Shown: positions 13,601 to 26,756, counted from the first letter of the stretch. The stretch: 64,000 nucleotides of DNA from Phoenix dactylifera (GCF_009389715.1 NC_052409.1:2458001-2522000), one strand, 5' to 3'. Notes: generated from the sequence alone by a model not told the origin. Translations and numbers: made by a program.

Positions 13601-16600
13601 TTCTTGAATAGTATATAAAACAAAGAATATTATTTTTTCAGGACATATCCAGAACAAATAATGCTTCTTGAATAGTAGATAAAACATAAGAATATTATTT
13701 TTCTTACCAGGATATCTTGGCCAATCCAGGCATAGGACAAGGAGTGATAAACAGCCCATACAACAGCAAAAGCAATGCAGAATGGTGAGACTGCCAGTGT
13801 AAGGTATGAAACAGCTCCAAAGAAGGGAACTTTAATGAAAGATTCCCCAGCACGTTTAAACCATCTGCCAAAATTCATACATCAATAATTAGTAACAATC
13901 CAAAAGTATTATGCACCCTCAAGCTTTGTCAGATCAACTTTTTTCGGAGAGGAATGCATATAACAAGGAGGAAATTCATACACAATATAAATTGGAACAT
14001 ATTGAACTAACAGTTGTAATGATCTATTCAGTTTCAGCATGGATTGTCCATGAAAGGCAGCAAACAAGAAGCAAGCTCCAAAAAATAGAACCAGAGTTAA
14101 AGGGGTAACAGATATTTAGTGGTAGTTTAAACTATCGCCGAACTCAACAGAACAACCAGGGATCATGAAGTGAAAATATCAGAGCATAGAAGAAGGCCCT
14201 GGCTGCCCAAGAGTTTGCCTCCCAAGTTGGAATAAGCGGCAGGAAGCAAGTAAACATAACTAACATCCATTGTTGCAAAGGCTCAAAATCAAGCTGAAAA
14301 GTCATGGATTACAAAAATCACCAAGCAGGGTAGAAGAGCAGGGATGCACTAATTGAACACATGGAAATTAGTAGAAGAGCACAGAAGCAGTGATAGAAGA
14401 CATGGAAATTAGCAGGACATGGATAACAGTATCGATGCTAATCCATAATGCATATGACCAAGATGAACATTATTTGAGAGCCTCCAAATTTTAGCAGAAA
14501 TAACATACTCAAATAAATGGACAAAGGAAGCTTTTGCTGGGTTGTGTATTATCATAGTTATCAGTGTGTTATCATTGTTATTAGCATCTGAACCCAGTTC
14601 ACCTTCATGTTAAGCAATATATCTTGAACTAGAGGTCAAAGATGGGATCAAACATTTAGCCAATGCTCCCATACATCTTAAAAAAGTCTTTTATGTTTGT
14701 CAAAATGTACATCTCATAAATGTGGAATATTTTTTATTTTTAACTTGAAAAGGAAGCAGGCACAGGAGTGAATAATCAGAGATTCAAAACTATGAATTCG
14801 AACACCAACAAAGCATCTAAATATGAACATTCAAAAAAACAATGGGAAAAAGTTGACATTGTATATCTTATTTATATCCCCTGACTGCACATAAAATTAA
14901 AAGAAGGGCTTCATTCAACAGATGACTGCAACTGTTTATCAAAGCAGGTGCAGATGTGGGTGAGGGGGATTTAGAGTTACTACCACTCACAGATTGTTGG
15001 ATCAACAAGTTTGTAACTGATGCAATAACGATCGGATCTTACATGATGGTCTCAAACAGTGCGAACAATTATCTAGTTACTTCCATTTTCTAAATTAAAT
15101 AATGCAATCAATAATATGCATAACAGTGGAAAAATGAAACACTCGCCATACCGTGATAACAAAGCTACCAAGCATGTTTGTAGGCCCTGAAGGACAAGAA
15201 GAATGCACAATTAATAAAATTACTGAAAGAATAACTGTAGTATGAGTAGTCTAAACATTTGCTGAATTATTCAATAGTTAAGCATCAAAGAAACGCATCG
15301 CTGCAAAATCTTTTATACCACAAGCTATGGTTTATTTAAGTATCACTTAATAGACTTTTTCCATGAAAAAAGTAATAAATTCTTGTAGAAGCAAAATGGT
15401 TCCAAAGATGAGATTTATGCAAAGACTTTGAGCCTCAGCAACCCAATAGAATTTTAAGAACATGTGACTTAGACTTGTATTTTAAGAATATAGCAATAGA
15501 AACAATAATACACCAAACTGACATCATTTGACCAAGTTTTATGCGATCATTAAAACAAGTAAACAAATTTTACATATATATACATAAAGATGTATATATT
15601 GATTTAAAGAAAAATTATCAATATCATGCAACTAAGGAGTAATCTTACCACCATCAGAAGTCATAATAATATGGAAACATTGTCCATGCTAAGAAAAAGA
15701 TAAAGACACAAGATTTTAGACATCAGCTTTTTTACTTCCACTTTAAGAATATATATTGCTAAAACTATTGCTTGCTAATTCGTCTAGCAAACCATATCAG
15801 CAAAATAGCTTATATCAAGTTCTTAACCGCTAGTAGAATGACATGCTTCAGCACCACTGTAACATGAGCATGTAACAAGACTTCCTAAGCTTCTCCTTGG
15901 TCAAAATTATAGCTCATCGCAACACTTGTAGATCTGTTGATACAATTTATAATTCACATATAATTTGAAATTAAGTAGTGCAATGTCAAGTGCAGTCATC
16001 ATGAGAAATAAAGGTTAAAACTAATGAATTTGCACCTCTACTCCACCAATGCAAAATAGAACCACCAAAAGCTCCACAAACCAGTGGGACATAAATTTGT
16101 AAAGTAGGATCAAGAAGCATGATGCAAGCACAACAAACAAAACAGCTGATGTTGTGTTTATGTCCACCACACCACCGGCGCCTGTGGTTTCCATGTTGAG
16201 TATCTCATCCGGGGCATCCTATGAGCATCAATCCATGTGTCAGTTACAATAAAAAAGTTTGGTAATATTCCAATACTGCAAAGACGATGAAATCCCTTTT
16301 GTGCAAACTGATAATAAGGACCTTTAGTAACTTTTCATATTCAATGGATGCTTCTCTAGCACTCCATGCTGACCAATAAGATGCACATAAGATGGTACCA
16401 ACTGCCATAAGCCATAGAAACACCTCTGCAGTATCAACAAGAGGACGATCTGGAGAGTACAACTGCACCGCAACTGAAGTTGCGAACTATTAGAAAATTA
16501 TTAAAATGAGCAATCAAATCATCTTATTCACCATTAAATAAACCATGAGACAAGCCTAAGCACAGAATGACATTTTGGCTAGAAGAGAAGGGGATAAGCA

Positions 16601-19600
16601 GGCAGGTGGGCAGGCTTGCGGCCATGCATGCAGGCATGTGTGTGTGCCTGCGTTCGCGTGCTCACATGTGTCTGTGTGTGTGAGAGAGAGAGAGGGAGAG
16701 GTCCTTCTTGTGGATTGAGTTAGGAGGTTAGTGGATGGATGCAGGTCTAAGAAATGCTATTGGTATGATTCTCCAGTTCTAAACTCCCCCTTTCTGTCTC
16801 AATAAGTCAGACAAAAAGGCAGCCCATCTACAAAGGAAGAAGAAACAGAGGGAGGCATCACTTGGGGAGATATCATGTCAGGTCTTGGGACCTCACCCAT
16901 CCAAGAACCGAGTCGAGTCTAGGTCCAGGGAGATGAGATTTCAAAAGACCCATCAGTTTACAGGTTAGGTCTGGTATGTTGAGGATTAAGACTCATAATG
17001 TACCCACCATTTATTGGGTTTGGTCTGGAAAGACCAAATTCCTTCATGCCCTCAAACAATTAAGTATAACATATCTTCAAAACAAATTAATAAACATTAT
17101 ATGAATTGCGAACAAAATAAAGCTAAGCTTTACAAATATATTACAGTTATTGTTGTACATTTTGAGTAAACCATCAGGTCCTGGTTAGGCTCACAAAAGT
17201 CAGTCAAGTAACCTAATGTATGATATGATCAAGTGGGGTCGGTCCACGTCAAGTACACCTACAGTAAACTAGTGTGGGACCTAAAAATTTTACGGGTCTA
17301 CCTTTTGTACCCATGCCCAATCCATAGGTCATGGGGTCCGCATAGAATCTAGGTCATGTCCATATCTGCATGTAAGTGTGATAGAGAAGCATTTTAAAGT
17401 CAAATTTCAACCCCCCTTGCCTAGGAAGAAGAATCTAGAGCAAACAGAAACATTTTGTTAATTTCTTTTGGAATAAAACTAATGAATTTTCCGAAAACCT
17501 GATTTGCACACGAGGTAGATCTTGGATTCACTAAATTTCATGTTGTGCATAGTAGATTTGTCGCAATGACATCATTTTGTAAGATAGATAAAAAATTAAA
17601 TTACAAATTAAAAGTTCTACAGTAAAGGAACTTTAATGAAACTTTAATGCTCAAAGCTAAGGTGGCAAAAGGAGATATCGTGATTCATTCTTATCATCAA
17701 AATCCAATATAGCATTAGAACGCCATTGTAAGTACAAAATAACAGGAGCACAGAAAGACTATGTACATATGGAGTTAAACACTTCAAGCATATTCGAAAA
17801 CATATGTTTGCTTGCATAGGGTAAGCTAGAATTCAATTAGACTTAAGCCAATTAAATATGACTATGTAGTTACCATTTGCGGTTAACAAAAACCTTTGAC
17901 TAGGACACAAATCTAAAGCATGTTCAAAAGCCAAGGTTCTAGCATGACTGATACATTATTCATCCATTGTGTGTCTTAAAGCAATCACTAGTTGAAGGAA
18001 AGACCAAAGATCAAAAAGTTGACACACTAGTGTAAAGGCCACTGCTTCGTAGAATGCAAAGATATAAACCATCAACACTTATTCATCAATTGTTGCATCC
18101 TATTATAAATCTGTTATCTTATTGTCACTCATTACTATGGGTTAAATAATCAATCAACAAAAACTTTATATTGTTAATCCCTTTCTCAAATTTCCTTCCA
18201 AGATTTTTATCTCGCATGCCCTTCTTCTTCCCAATCTCCTAGGCTCCAAACCTTACTAGGTTGTCATCATGTCATCTCAACCAAATCTGAATCCCAAATC
18301 CATATCCCTTTGCTCCACATTGTTTCTACCTAGCGTACTCATTTTTAACTGCATAATTACCACTCTCTCACCTCAACACTTTCTTCCTGCTCTAACATGC
18401 ATCATCTTTTGTGTTGCTTAGCATTCTGATCTGTCAATGCAGATAGCCATACACATCCACCAATGTACATACATCTTTGTGTGTGTGTGTATATATCTAC
18501 ACAGTTTTTCCATTCTTTCTCTTTTTTTCAGGTTTCTTTTTGTTTTTGCTTTTGTTTTTTTTTTTGTTTTTTTTTTTTGGGGGGGGGGGGGGGGAGTGGT
18601 TATCTTGTACAGAGTTTTCAGTTTTGCAGTTTTGGCAGTTCTGATAGCTTCACTCCAAGTTTTGGCGCTGTGGGCAACAAAATTAAGAAAAATCAGGAAA
18701 AATATTTTGCATCATTTCATTAATATTATGAGTAATTTAGAATCATAATTTGCGTAAATTGGGTAGGTTCAGGTAGAACCTAAACTGTTTTAAAGCTTAA
18801 TATATTAAATATACTATACTTTTACTAATTTAAAGTTATCCTTCATTTTTCCCTAATTTTTATAATTCCCCCACTTTTCTCTATTTTTTATAATTTCCCA
18901 TATTTGCTCTATTTTTTAAATTTAACTAAACCTTTTTCCTCTAAGCATATGTCATTTTATTTCATTTTAAAAACTCAACTAAGTAGATAAAAATGAGCAT
19001 ATTTTATTATATTCCACATTGACAGTCCATGTAAGAAAGAAAGATCCATCTAAATGAAAACCAGTTTGAATTCATTATTCCATTATAATATATCATTTTA
19101 TTCGAACAGAAAATACTAAAGACCCATAAGAACCTATAATACTTTCTAACATGGTCGGCAAAACCGTCCCAAACCGTCCGGTTCGAGGCGTCCCGAGCCG
19201 TACCGGTGATGGACCGAGACGGTTTCGGCAACGAAACCGAAGACGGAGGAGAAGAAAGAGAAGAAAAAAGAGAAAAAGAGAGAGAGAACGGGGGCAAAGA
19301 GGGAGAGGGAGGCCAGCCGGAGCCGGCCGGCGGAAGCTGGGAGCCTCCGCACGGAGGAGGCAGAGGCCAGGGATTCGTGGAGGCGAGGTCCGCCTCTGGT
19401 CCCCTGTTTCGTAGAGGCCCATAGGGGGGTCCTTTTATTTTTGAGAATTTTAAGTGAAAGTCAGCAAACCCATTGCCAACTACTATAAACCATTGAGAAT
19501 TTTGCAATGGGTTTGCCGACTTTAACTTAAATTCTCAAAAATAAAAAAGGCCCCTCCAAGCCCCTGTTTCGAATGAAATAGGGGATCGGAGGCAATGCCC

Positions 19601-22600
19601 TGCCTTCGCGAATCCCCAGCCTCCCTCTCCTCTGCCTCTACTGTGTCGATACAGGGCCGGCACGGCTCGAGGCCCGTACCGACCCATGCCGCCGGGCAAC
19701 CGGTCTGGGGCCAATACCGGCACAGCGGACATTGCTTTCTAACTAGTAAAGATACACACCAAGATTACATCTTGCCCACTATAATAACAAAATTTAGCCA
19801 AAAATAACATAAATCCTATCATTGGAACCTTAGATTAATGTGATATTGAATAATATTATCAGATTCTAGAAAACATTAGAAAGTATTGTGAATTATACAT
19901 GTTAAACAGCAAAATGGTCAACAATTATTACTTTCAGTTAGTTTCTGCCGAAACTGATGAAACTGACCAAAACCAAAAATTTCAGTCAGTTTTTAACCAG
20001 TCTTTAGCCAAAATGGACTGACTGGTTTCAGCCGAAACTTCAAACCTTGCTCTTTAACTTCTTTATTGCCTGCACTGTAGTCCATACCACACTGGCAGTC
20101 ATGTTACTGTTTTGGACAATCCCTCCCCAGTAACCAGCATGAAAGAAATTCACGGAAGCACATGTAGTTCATCCACCCAACTTTTTTTCCCCAAAAGATG
20201 TTTTTACCTAAATCTTGGAGAGCATAAACCATATCTAATAAAATGATTCCTGGAAACCTCTAGCCAAGACCTGATTAGAACCTACTATATATATTCTTTC
20301 AAGATAGGTGTGGGGCAGGTGGAGAAGAGGGCAGGAAAAAGGTTAAGAGCCAACTGCAGAGATGACAGCAGGGTTAGAATGTATGTATAATGTTACAGTG
20401 AATTTTGTAAAGTTGCTTATATAATTTAAAAAGCAAGAGTTCTACAACTGTATAGCAAAAGACCAAGAAAAAATCTGGAACTGATTCAAATGATGCTAAT
20501 CCTCATCAATTCTAGTAACGTTAAATAGCTTGTTTGTGAACAGTAGGCTCAGAAGGAGGCAACATCAGAGTGTTCCAAAATGTGCTTAGCACATAAGGAC
20601 GGTTGTGAAGAACTTCATTTCACCAAGCGCTCCACAATTGCAAGTAACATATGGACTTCTTTACCATTATAGTCAACTTCACGCACCGGCAAGTATAAGA
20701 GATCCAAGAACTTGGCTCCCACAGTCTAACCTCAAATCAGATACTGACAACTGCTGGGGTGTCCAGCTATCAATGTCTCCAACTCACTTTGATCTGAGAA
20801 CCTAAGAGGCAGCAATTTTCACTCAGATATTCCCTTCGCATCAACCACCAATTTGCACAATGACATGTTTACAACAAAGCAATGAATGCTGTCCTTTATT
20901 CAGTGTTTCTTATGTTTAAGAACTCTTCAAGGATATAGGACCTCAGCTAGAATGTTGTTGCTTTGATTTATTGAGGACAAGGTACGTCGTCCCGATACCA
21001 GGCCCTGTATTGGTGTCACCGTGTCGGTACGTCCAGTACGGAGGCCAGTTCAATGTACCGAGTGTCAGCACGCCCACCGCACCGTATACCGCTACCAAAC
21101 CGGTATGGTACATCCCATGCCGCCTAGTTTCAGTACGGTATGTCATACCATAGTTGAAGACCACTTCCCTCACCTAAATTTGGGGGTGAACCAACACAGG
21201 AATGGCTTTTGCTCCTATATGGATGCATAGAAGAAGCAAATGCTTCCATCATTCACTCTTCATGACTTGTGATGTCTTAAATATATCAAGCCCATTATTT
21301 GCATATAGAGATCTTAAGTTATGCATTTAAAGTAACTCCGATATGAACCCCGTTCCTACTAATCACAAAGTTATACGAAATCCTTTAAATGGAGAATGAG
21401 GTCAAGTCAGCAAATCCATATAAACAGGGAATGTGAAGGGAGTAAAACGTCCAATTTTACTTTATCATAGTACATGTAACAAGAGAATCTTGCACTCTAG
21501 TATAATTATATTACAAAGTTCATAGTTGTAAAATAAAATATGCACTTTAAATACTATGAATGACATAGAAAACTCACCTGAGGCACCACTTGGTGATGCT
21601 GTTCTCTAAGCTTGCACCTGCATCCTGTGGCAGCATAACTGCTGATATGCTTATATTCAACTCTGTTTCATTGGGATCACAGACCATCTTGTATAATTCT
21701 GTTGGATAGAAACAGTTTAAAATAAAAAATAGTGGCAAAGTGAAGCAGAAAAACAACTCAAAGAATCAACATCCTACATGGGAAGATCAGAAATTGGGCC
21801 TCTATTAAGCAAGCTGGTTGAAACTACACTCACTACACAGAGACAAAGAATAAGAGGTTTATTAAATCCATGGAATACGTCGACAAGTTATTAGAAACAA
21901 AGAAAGAAGATGCTTAATTAGCTGAATTTGAATGACATATAAATGCAGAATTTGGGAAGTCTAGGATAGCAATAACTTCAAGCAGAACAACTAAGGCATA
22001 TGAGATAAAACAATCTTCGATAAAATGAGACGAGGTTGTAAAGGTCACATGCAGTTAAAGAAGCAGAAAGCAAAACTTGTAATTGGAACCATGCAGTTCA
22101 TAACCATCAGAAAGGATTAGCTAATCAATATTTTGACAGAATGGAGATTTCATATAGACAACCACATAGAAAATTATCCATATTTCAGAAAGGGGCAAGC
22201 ATGGAGACATCTATGGACGCCCTGATGAAAAAACCATTATATAGTGAGAAAGATGAATCCTTCAAGAAAGTCCCAATTACCTTGTTCTCATGGAAGTTCT
22301 TTTTTTTGTTAACTTTTAAAAGATGTGTTCTGAAAGATGGGGAAAATAATGAAAATATTCGATCAGTTTGACAAAAAGGTTACATAGATCAAGACTTCAT
22401 TAAAAATATAAATTTCAAGATTGAAATTCAAAACAAGGAAAGAAAATAATGGGATTATCTAATAAGGTTTATGATGGAATGCTAAGAAAGAAGACAAGTT
22501 AACTGGATACAAAGCTGGAGCCAGTTGCCTGAGAAAGATGACATTAAAGTGTGTGTACGTACTCTAAATTTTGTTAAAAAGAAATGATGGTCAGCCACTA

Positions 22601-25600
22601 CATCAATTAAAAAATGATGACATAAATCTACTGACATGTGATGAGTTTTTTATCATATTTGCTAAAAACGTTCAGCAAACATAAGGGATCAAAAGGAAGA
22701 TGGAAAATGAGAAGAATACATCTATTAAAGCTCAATGAAAAGACAGTAAAAATGCAAGACCAAGACAGACAAGAAGGGAATGAAAATAATTAATAGGACT
22801 ATGACAGAAATCAAGGAATCATGACTGCTCGTGAGAAAAGGGTGACATAAGAAAGGATTTTGGGATTTAAGTCCTCTTGAAAGAAATGGGATACTGAATG
22901 TAGGATTGAAAGGGAATGGTAAAGAAAAAGAATGGCAGGAATCTAGTTGAAGATAATGCTTTAATCTGGCCATTCAAGAACTCCAATCCCATTTGAATTG
23001 TTGAGTAAAAAGAGCAAAAACATCACAAAAGAGAGAGAGATAACGGGTTTTGGATCAATATAACTTATTATCTTTGTAATTGACCATGTGAATAACACAA
23101 TAAGTTAATGGCAAAATTTGCCTGATTACTGTAAGAGAACCAATTTTCCTTCAGCGTATGCCATATTATGTTAAAAAGAACAAAAATTAGTGGACAGAAT
23201 TTACAGCTGAAACATTTGAAAATACAAGACCAAGACAGACAAAGAGGGAATGAAAATAATTAATAGGACTATGACAGAAATCAAGGAATCATGATTGCTC
23301 GTGAGAAAGGGATGAAATAAGAAGGGATTTTGGGATTGAAGTCCTCTTGAAAGAAAAGGGATACTGAATCTAGGATTAAAATGGGAAACATTTGAATCCC
23401 AACTTTTAGTACATACATTTATACATGTATGCTGTATGCCTGTATGCATAGAATTTATAGTTGAAACATTTGAATCCCAACTATTTAATATGTACATATA
23501 TACTTATGTGCAAGCATGCATGTATGCCTGTATACATGTAAGCCTGTATGCATGCCTGCCTGTATGAACATATGCATGCCTGCCTGCATGCGTCCATGTA
23601 GGTAGATAGGTATATAGGTGGTTCAGTAACCAACTCTTACTCTAATATTGTTGGCCTAGCAGGTTTAAATTTCAAATAGGATCATATAACCACAAGCTAC
23701 TGAGCAGGAAAAGTCCATACCTTTACGATTATTTATAATAAGGATGGCAGAAGCACCAGCTGCTTCTGCAAACCTTTGCCTTGTCGTAAATCTGCAGTTT
23801 CCTCGTTGCCACTAATAGGACATCTCCAGCAAGCTAACAAAAGGAACAAATTTCAAGTTTCAAACACCTGAAGTGCCCGTTAAAAAGTACTGAAAGAAAG
23901 GAGTATAGAAAATAACCTTTTTCTTAAGTGTAGTTACAGCAATCAAAAGGATCTGACGCAGAAAGCCGAGTTCGGTTAGCATGCTTTTCTTTTGATTCAA
24001 TTGTAGTGCCAAATCGAGCACCAACCCCAACAAACTCAGCATCTTCTCTGTTGTTAACCCAGGTTTGCACTTTTACCTGACAAGAAGCATACATGATATG
24101 AAGCCTCATCAAAGAGAAAAAACACAAATGCTGCTAGAGTACCTCTGACTACAAAGACAAACATACTGCAGTTATGAAGATTTATTGCCATCTAACAAAC
24201 TGGCAAGTATTTTGTAGCAGAATGATGGTGCTCAGGGTTTCAACAAAAATCTTGTGAGGGAAAAAGATGAATAAACCAGTTCCAAAGACAAAGTAACCTT
24301 AGAGAACATTTTATGACCTAACGGGTAGAAAGGAGGCAACAAACAAAGATGACCTCCCTGGATGCTAGTAATTCAGGAACCTTTTTGAAGCTTACTGCAT
24401 TATGGCACAGGTTCTTGATATGCTAAACCTACATGGTATAATCGGTATTTCCCTTCAAAGCTGGACATGCTTTAAATGTGTTTGATATACAGAATATGTA
24501 ACCAACCAACCTATTCAGACATCAGGAATCCATATGAAGCAGACCATGAATTGACACCACATTTGAAAGAAAAATGGATGGAATACTATTTTCTCTCAAC
24601 TAATTACCATTAAAACCCTAGTTTGTGCAAATCTACTAGAACTACCCCAGGAACATTGGTTAACAGAGAAATAAATATTCCCTGCAAAGGGACTCAACTA
24701 TAGATACACTTTAACATAATAACTTGGTACAAGAAACTATTATGAAATGAAAATGATGCCAAGGTTCATGTGGAGATCGATCTCCATCAACCCTATGAAC
24801 CAAGCACTAAGGTCAAGACCATGAATAGAATCCTAGCAAATTTACACTTCAAATATTTACTATCCCCGTACCTTGAATATTCCAAAAATTCTAACAATGA
24901 AAAAGAAAATTGGGACTAGCCACAATTCACCATCATCAATAATGATGTGGAGTGAAAAAAACAACCATGAAACTCCCAGGTTTCTCTGATAAGATAAAAC
25001 ATGGAGCCAAGATCAGGAGTAACTAACAAACATTTATATGGGCCACTGCCGCTGCCACCACCACAAAATGAAGAAAGTTGACAAAGGGGAACAACATTAG
25101 GTTAAGCAGAGAAATGAATATACAAACTAGGACATTAAGATCATTCTCAAAACCACTCTGCTTCATGGCAAAGATGGTGATCAAAGAGGAACCAGTTCAA
25201 GATTCTAACAACCTAGTGATAAAGGATCCGCTAAAGATGTCAAAACGTATCATCCTGAGTTGAGGATGAGCAAAATCATTAAGCTGAACCAACGAGAAAA
25301 TGAAGAAGGAAAATAAAACACAGACCCTCTCTGTTCCCGTCCTTTTATTTGCTCGAGGGACTTCTCACCAAACATGCAAATTACTTAAACTGATTAACAA
25401 GATTAAAAGGCCTCAGAATGAAAAAAATTTCCATGATTACTTGTATACGGATGATTACCAATTGATGGAATTTTCTACCAAATTTTGCTTTGAACTGAAA
25501 GCCGCCATGAAAATCGCTTATCTTAGGAAAGTCCACGAATATGTCCGTGGAAGAAGTCCATAAGCATCCTAAAACTCCAGTCAAGCTAAAATTGTTCCTT

Positions 25601-26591
25601 GACTTACTCATGTTATTTGAAGGTTTTTTCATGTGAATCTCACCGAAATTCAATACCTCTGCAATAAAGTTGTCAGCTTGAAACTATACTTTCTATTAGC
25701 AAGCAGGCAACATGCTTCTCAACAATGAATAATTCAATAGTTCAAAGACATTCAGTACCTCTGGAGTTCCTCATTCACACACGATAGACTACACAATATT
25801 CAACAAAGGATATCTTTTAACTAGAAACATGCTCGTACCTAGATATGACTAATGGAGACAGAAAGCCTGAATTTCATACAATAACCTCATTTCATGGCCA
25901 AAAATCAAATATTCATGTCAAGCAAAATTTAAGAGGAAGAAAGAAATTGCAAATTAGCACAACTTTATGCATGTAGAATAACCGACCCAATCTAATCAAA
26001 GTCCCAAGAATCTTATGCTTCAAGTGAAGCAATTCATTTTTTTTTTCATTTTCCCATCAGGGACAGTGGCAGTTGTCATGCTAAATATGGTCAAGATTGT
26101 ACATCGAATTCCAGAGTTCATCCCACCATAGCAATCAATCAGGCACCACTAAATCGGAAAAAAAAAGGAAACAAGGGTTAATTTTGTTCAACGCTAACCT
26201 CCAAAAAAGATTTAACGTTTCATACTAAAGATAACCCTCTCTCTCGATTTCCACGACTACCGTCCCCACCGACCTAAAAATAGAAACTTTTCAGGACAGA
26301 AATACCCAAGCGTCAAAAAGAATCAGAAACCCTTCACGCCTAGCGCAGTTCATAGCCCCTACGAGTCAAGAACTTCTCAGAGCAAACAAAAATCCAACCA
26401 GGGAAACTGAACGATTTCAAGAAACGAGGCGAATCGAAGAAGAAATTCACCAGAACGAAGTTGTTAGAGCATCCTGGCAGCTTCGGGGCCTTGTCGTCCT
26501 CGTGGACTATATCCCCTCCAAGAACCAAGCCGGGAAGAACCGATATCACGAGCAGCGCCCACAGCACCCCCCACCACCTTCCCAAATCCAT
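8749..26591 (-). CDS. SPPL: Signal peptide peptidase-like intramembrane aspartyl protease (plant SPPL2-5 type), 14 exons, three frame breaks
   Basis: Exons: 26591-26451, 24076-23917, 23833-23721, 21698-21578, 16473-16322, 16218-16036, 15186-15152, 13864-13708, 12348-12295, 12228-12136, 12048-11906, 9841-9771, 9245-9162, 8849-8749. With three single-base insertions removed this gives 534 aa, the usual plant SPPL length. Order: signal peptide (1-25), lumenal protease-associated domain (about 35-180, including GCSNNFVL and RGNCRFTT), then the multi-pass peptidase. The catalytic aspartates are in FLYDIF (about D384, exon 10) and GFGDIILPG (about D437, exon 11); the PAL motif is in exon 13 (about 491-493). 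Such enzymes cleave type II membrane proteins within the bilayer in endosomal or Golgi membranes. Extra bases lie at about 23935 (after DPFDCC), 23805 (before RGNC) and 21590 (in ITSGAS). An in-frame ATG at 26681 would add 30 residues; I prefer 26591 because it begins a clean signal peptide. No other family fits. Confidence 0.92.
10593..10612. repeat. (AG)n microsatellite preceded by (AC)n
   Basis: Compound CA/GA dinucleotide repeat in SPPL intron 11, next to a C-rich stretch. Confidence 0.9.
13576..13703. repeat. Tandem 64-bp duplication beside the exon 8 donor of SPPL
   Basis: Units begin AGGACATACCTAAAACA (13576) and AGGACATATCCAGAACA (13640) and both carry CTTGAATAGTA...AAGAATATTATTTTT. 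The second unit ends within the first bases of intron 8. It does not duplicate a usable donor site. Confidence 0.65.
16570..16702. repeat. Compound GCAGG/TGTG/GAGA low-complexity repeat
   Basis: Imperfect GGCAGGCAGG-type units, then TGTGTGTG, then GAGAGAGA, in SPPL intron 4. Confidence 0.7.
18538..18595. repeat. Poly-T followed by a 19-base-class poly-G run
   Basis: T-rich stretch with G interruptions, ending in an unbroken G run at about 18579-18594, in SPPL intron 4. The G-run length is likely unreliable in any assembly. Confidence 0.8.
19151..19734. mobile_element. GC-rich non-coding element with perfect 9-bp target duplication (MULE-like)
   Basis: The segment lies in intron 4 of the SPPL gene and is flanked by CTTTCTAAC at 19142-19150 and 19735-19743. 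Nine-base duplications are typical of Mutator-like elements. It is far richer in G+C than the intron around it, with repeated ACCGG/CCGGT-type motifs at both ends; terminal inverted repeats are weak. Open frames within it are Arg- or Ser-rich and unlike any protein I know. A hairpin element is nested at 19412-19560. Confidence 0.55.
19412..19560. repeat. Long hairpin (MITE-like) nested in the GC-rich element
   Basis: Arms at about 19423-19476 and 19504-19556 are inverted copies (TTTTTGAGAATTT, GCAAACCCATTGC and their complements) with a loop of about 27 nt. The 11-bp CCCCTGTTTCG occurs in the same orientation just outside both ends (19401-19411, 19561-19571), which looks like a target duplication or its remnant. 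Confidence 0.65.
20978..21157. repeat. Short inverted-repeat element rich in GGTAC/GTACC motifs
   Basis: In SPPL intron 4. The left part (GGTACGTCGTCCCGATACC) and the right part (GTACGGTATGTCATACC) are roughly complementary, and the flanks TTGAGGAC and TTGAAGAC resemble a target duplication. Its motif composition resembles the element at 19.2-19.7 kb. Non-coding. Confidence 0.4.
22755..23388. repeat. Pair of ~165-bp direct repeats in SPPL intron 3
   Basis: Copies at about 22755-22917 and 23224-23388 share AATGAAAATAATTAATAGGA followed by CTATGACAGAAATCAAGG, and GTCCTCTTGAAAGAAA, with scattered differences. Spacing is about 470 bp. Non-coding. Confidence 0.75.
23400..23620. repeat. Degenerate CATGTATGC/GCCTGTATGCAT short tandem repeat
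   Basis: Low-complexity stretch built from variants of ACATATATAC and GCATGCCTGCCTGTATG within SPPL intron 3. It starts with a second copy of GTTGAAACATTTGAATCCCA. No coding signal. Confidence 0.6.
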
Positions 26592-26756
26592 CAAAAATCC
26601 AACTATTCCCAGCAGAATTAGAGTATAATAGGAAGAAGAACAAAAACTAGAAACTAGGAATTTCTGCTTTTTCTTCTTCACATAATAGAGGAAGAGGGAA
26701 AGGGGAAAGAGGGGGAGAGGGAGGGGAATGAAGAATAGGAATAGATCTGGCTGCTG

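Noticed and set aside
19146-19507. Arg-rich and Ser-rich open frames within the GC-rich element
   Set aside because: They overlap a repetitive element and an inverted repeat and have no homologous look on either strand.
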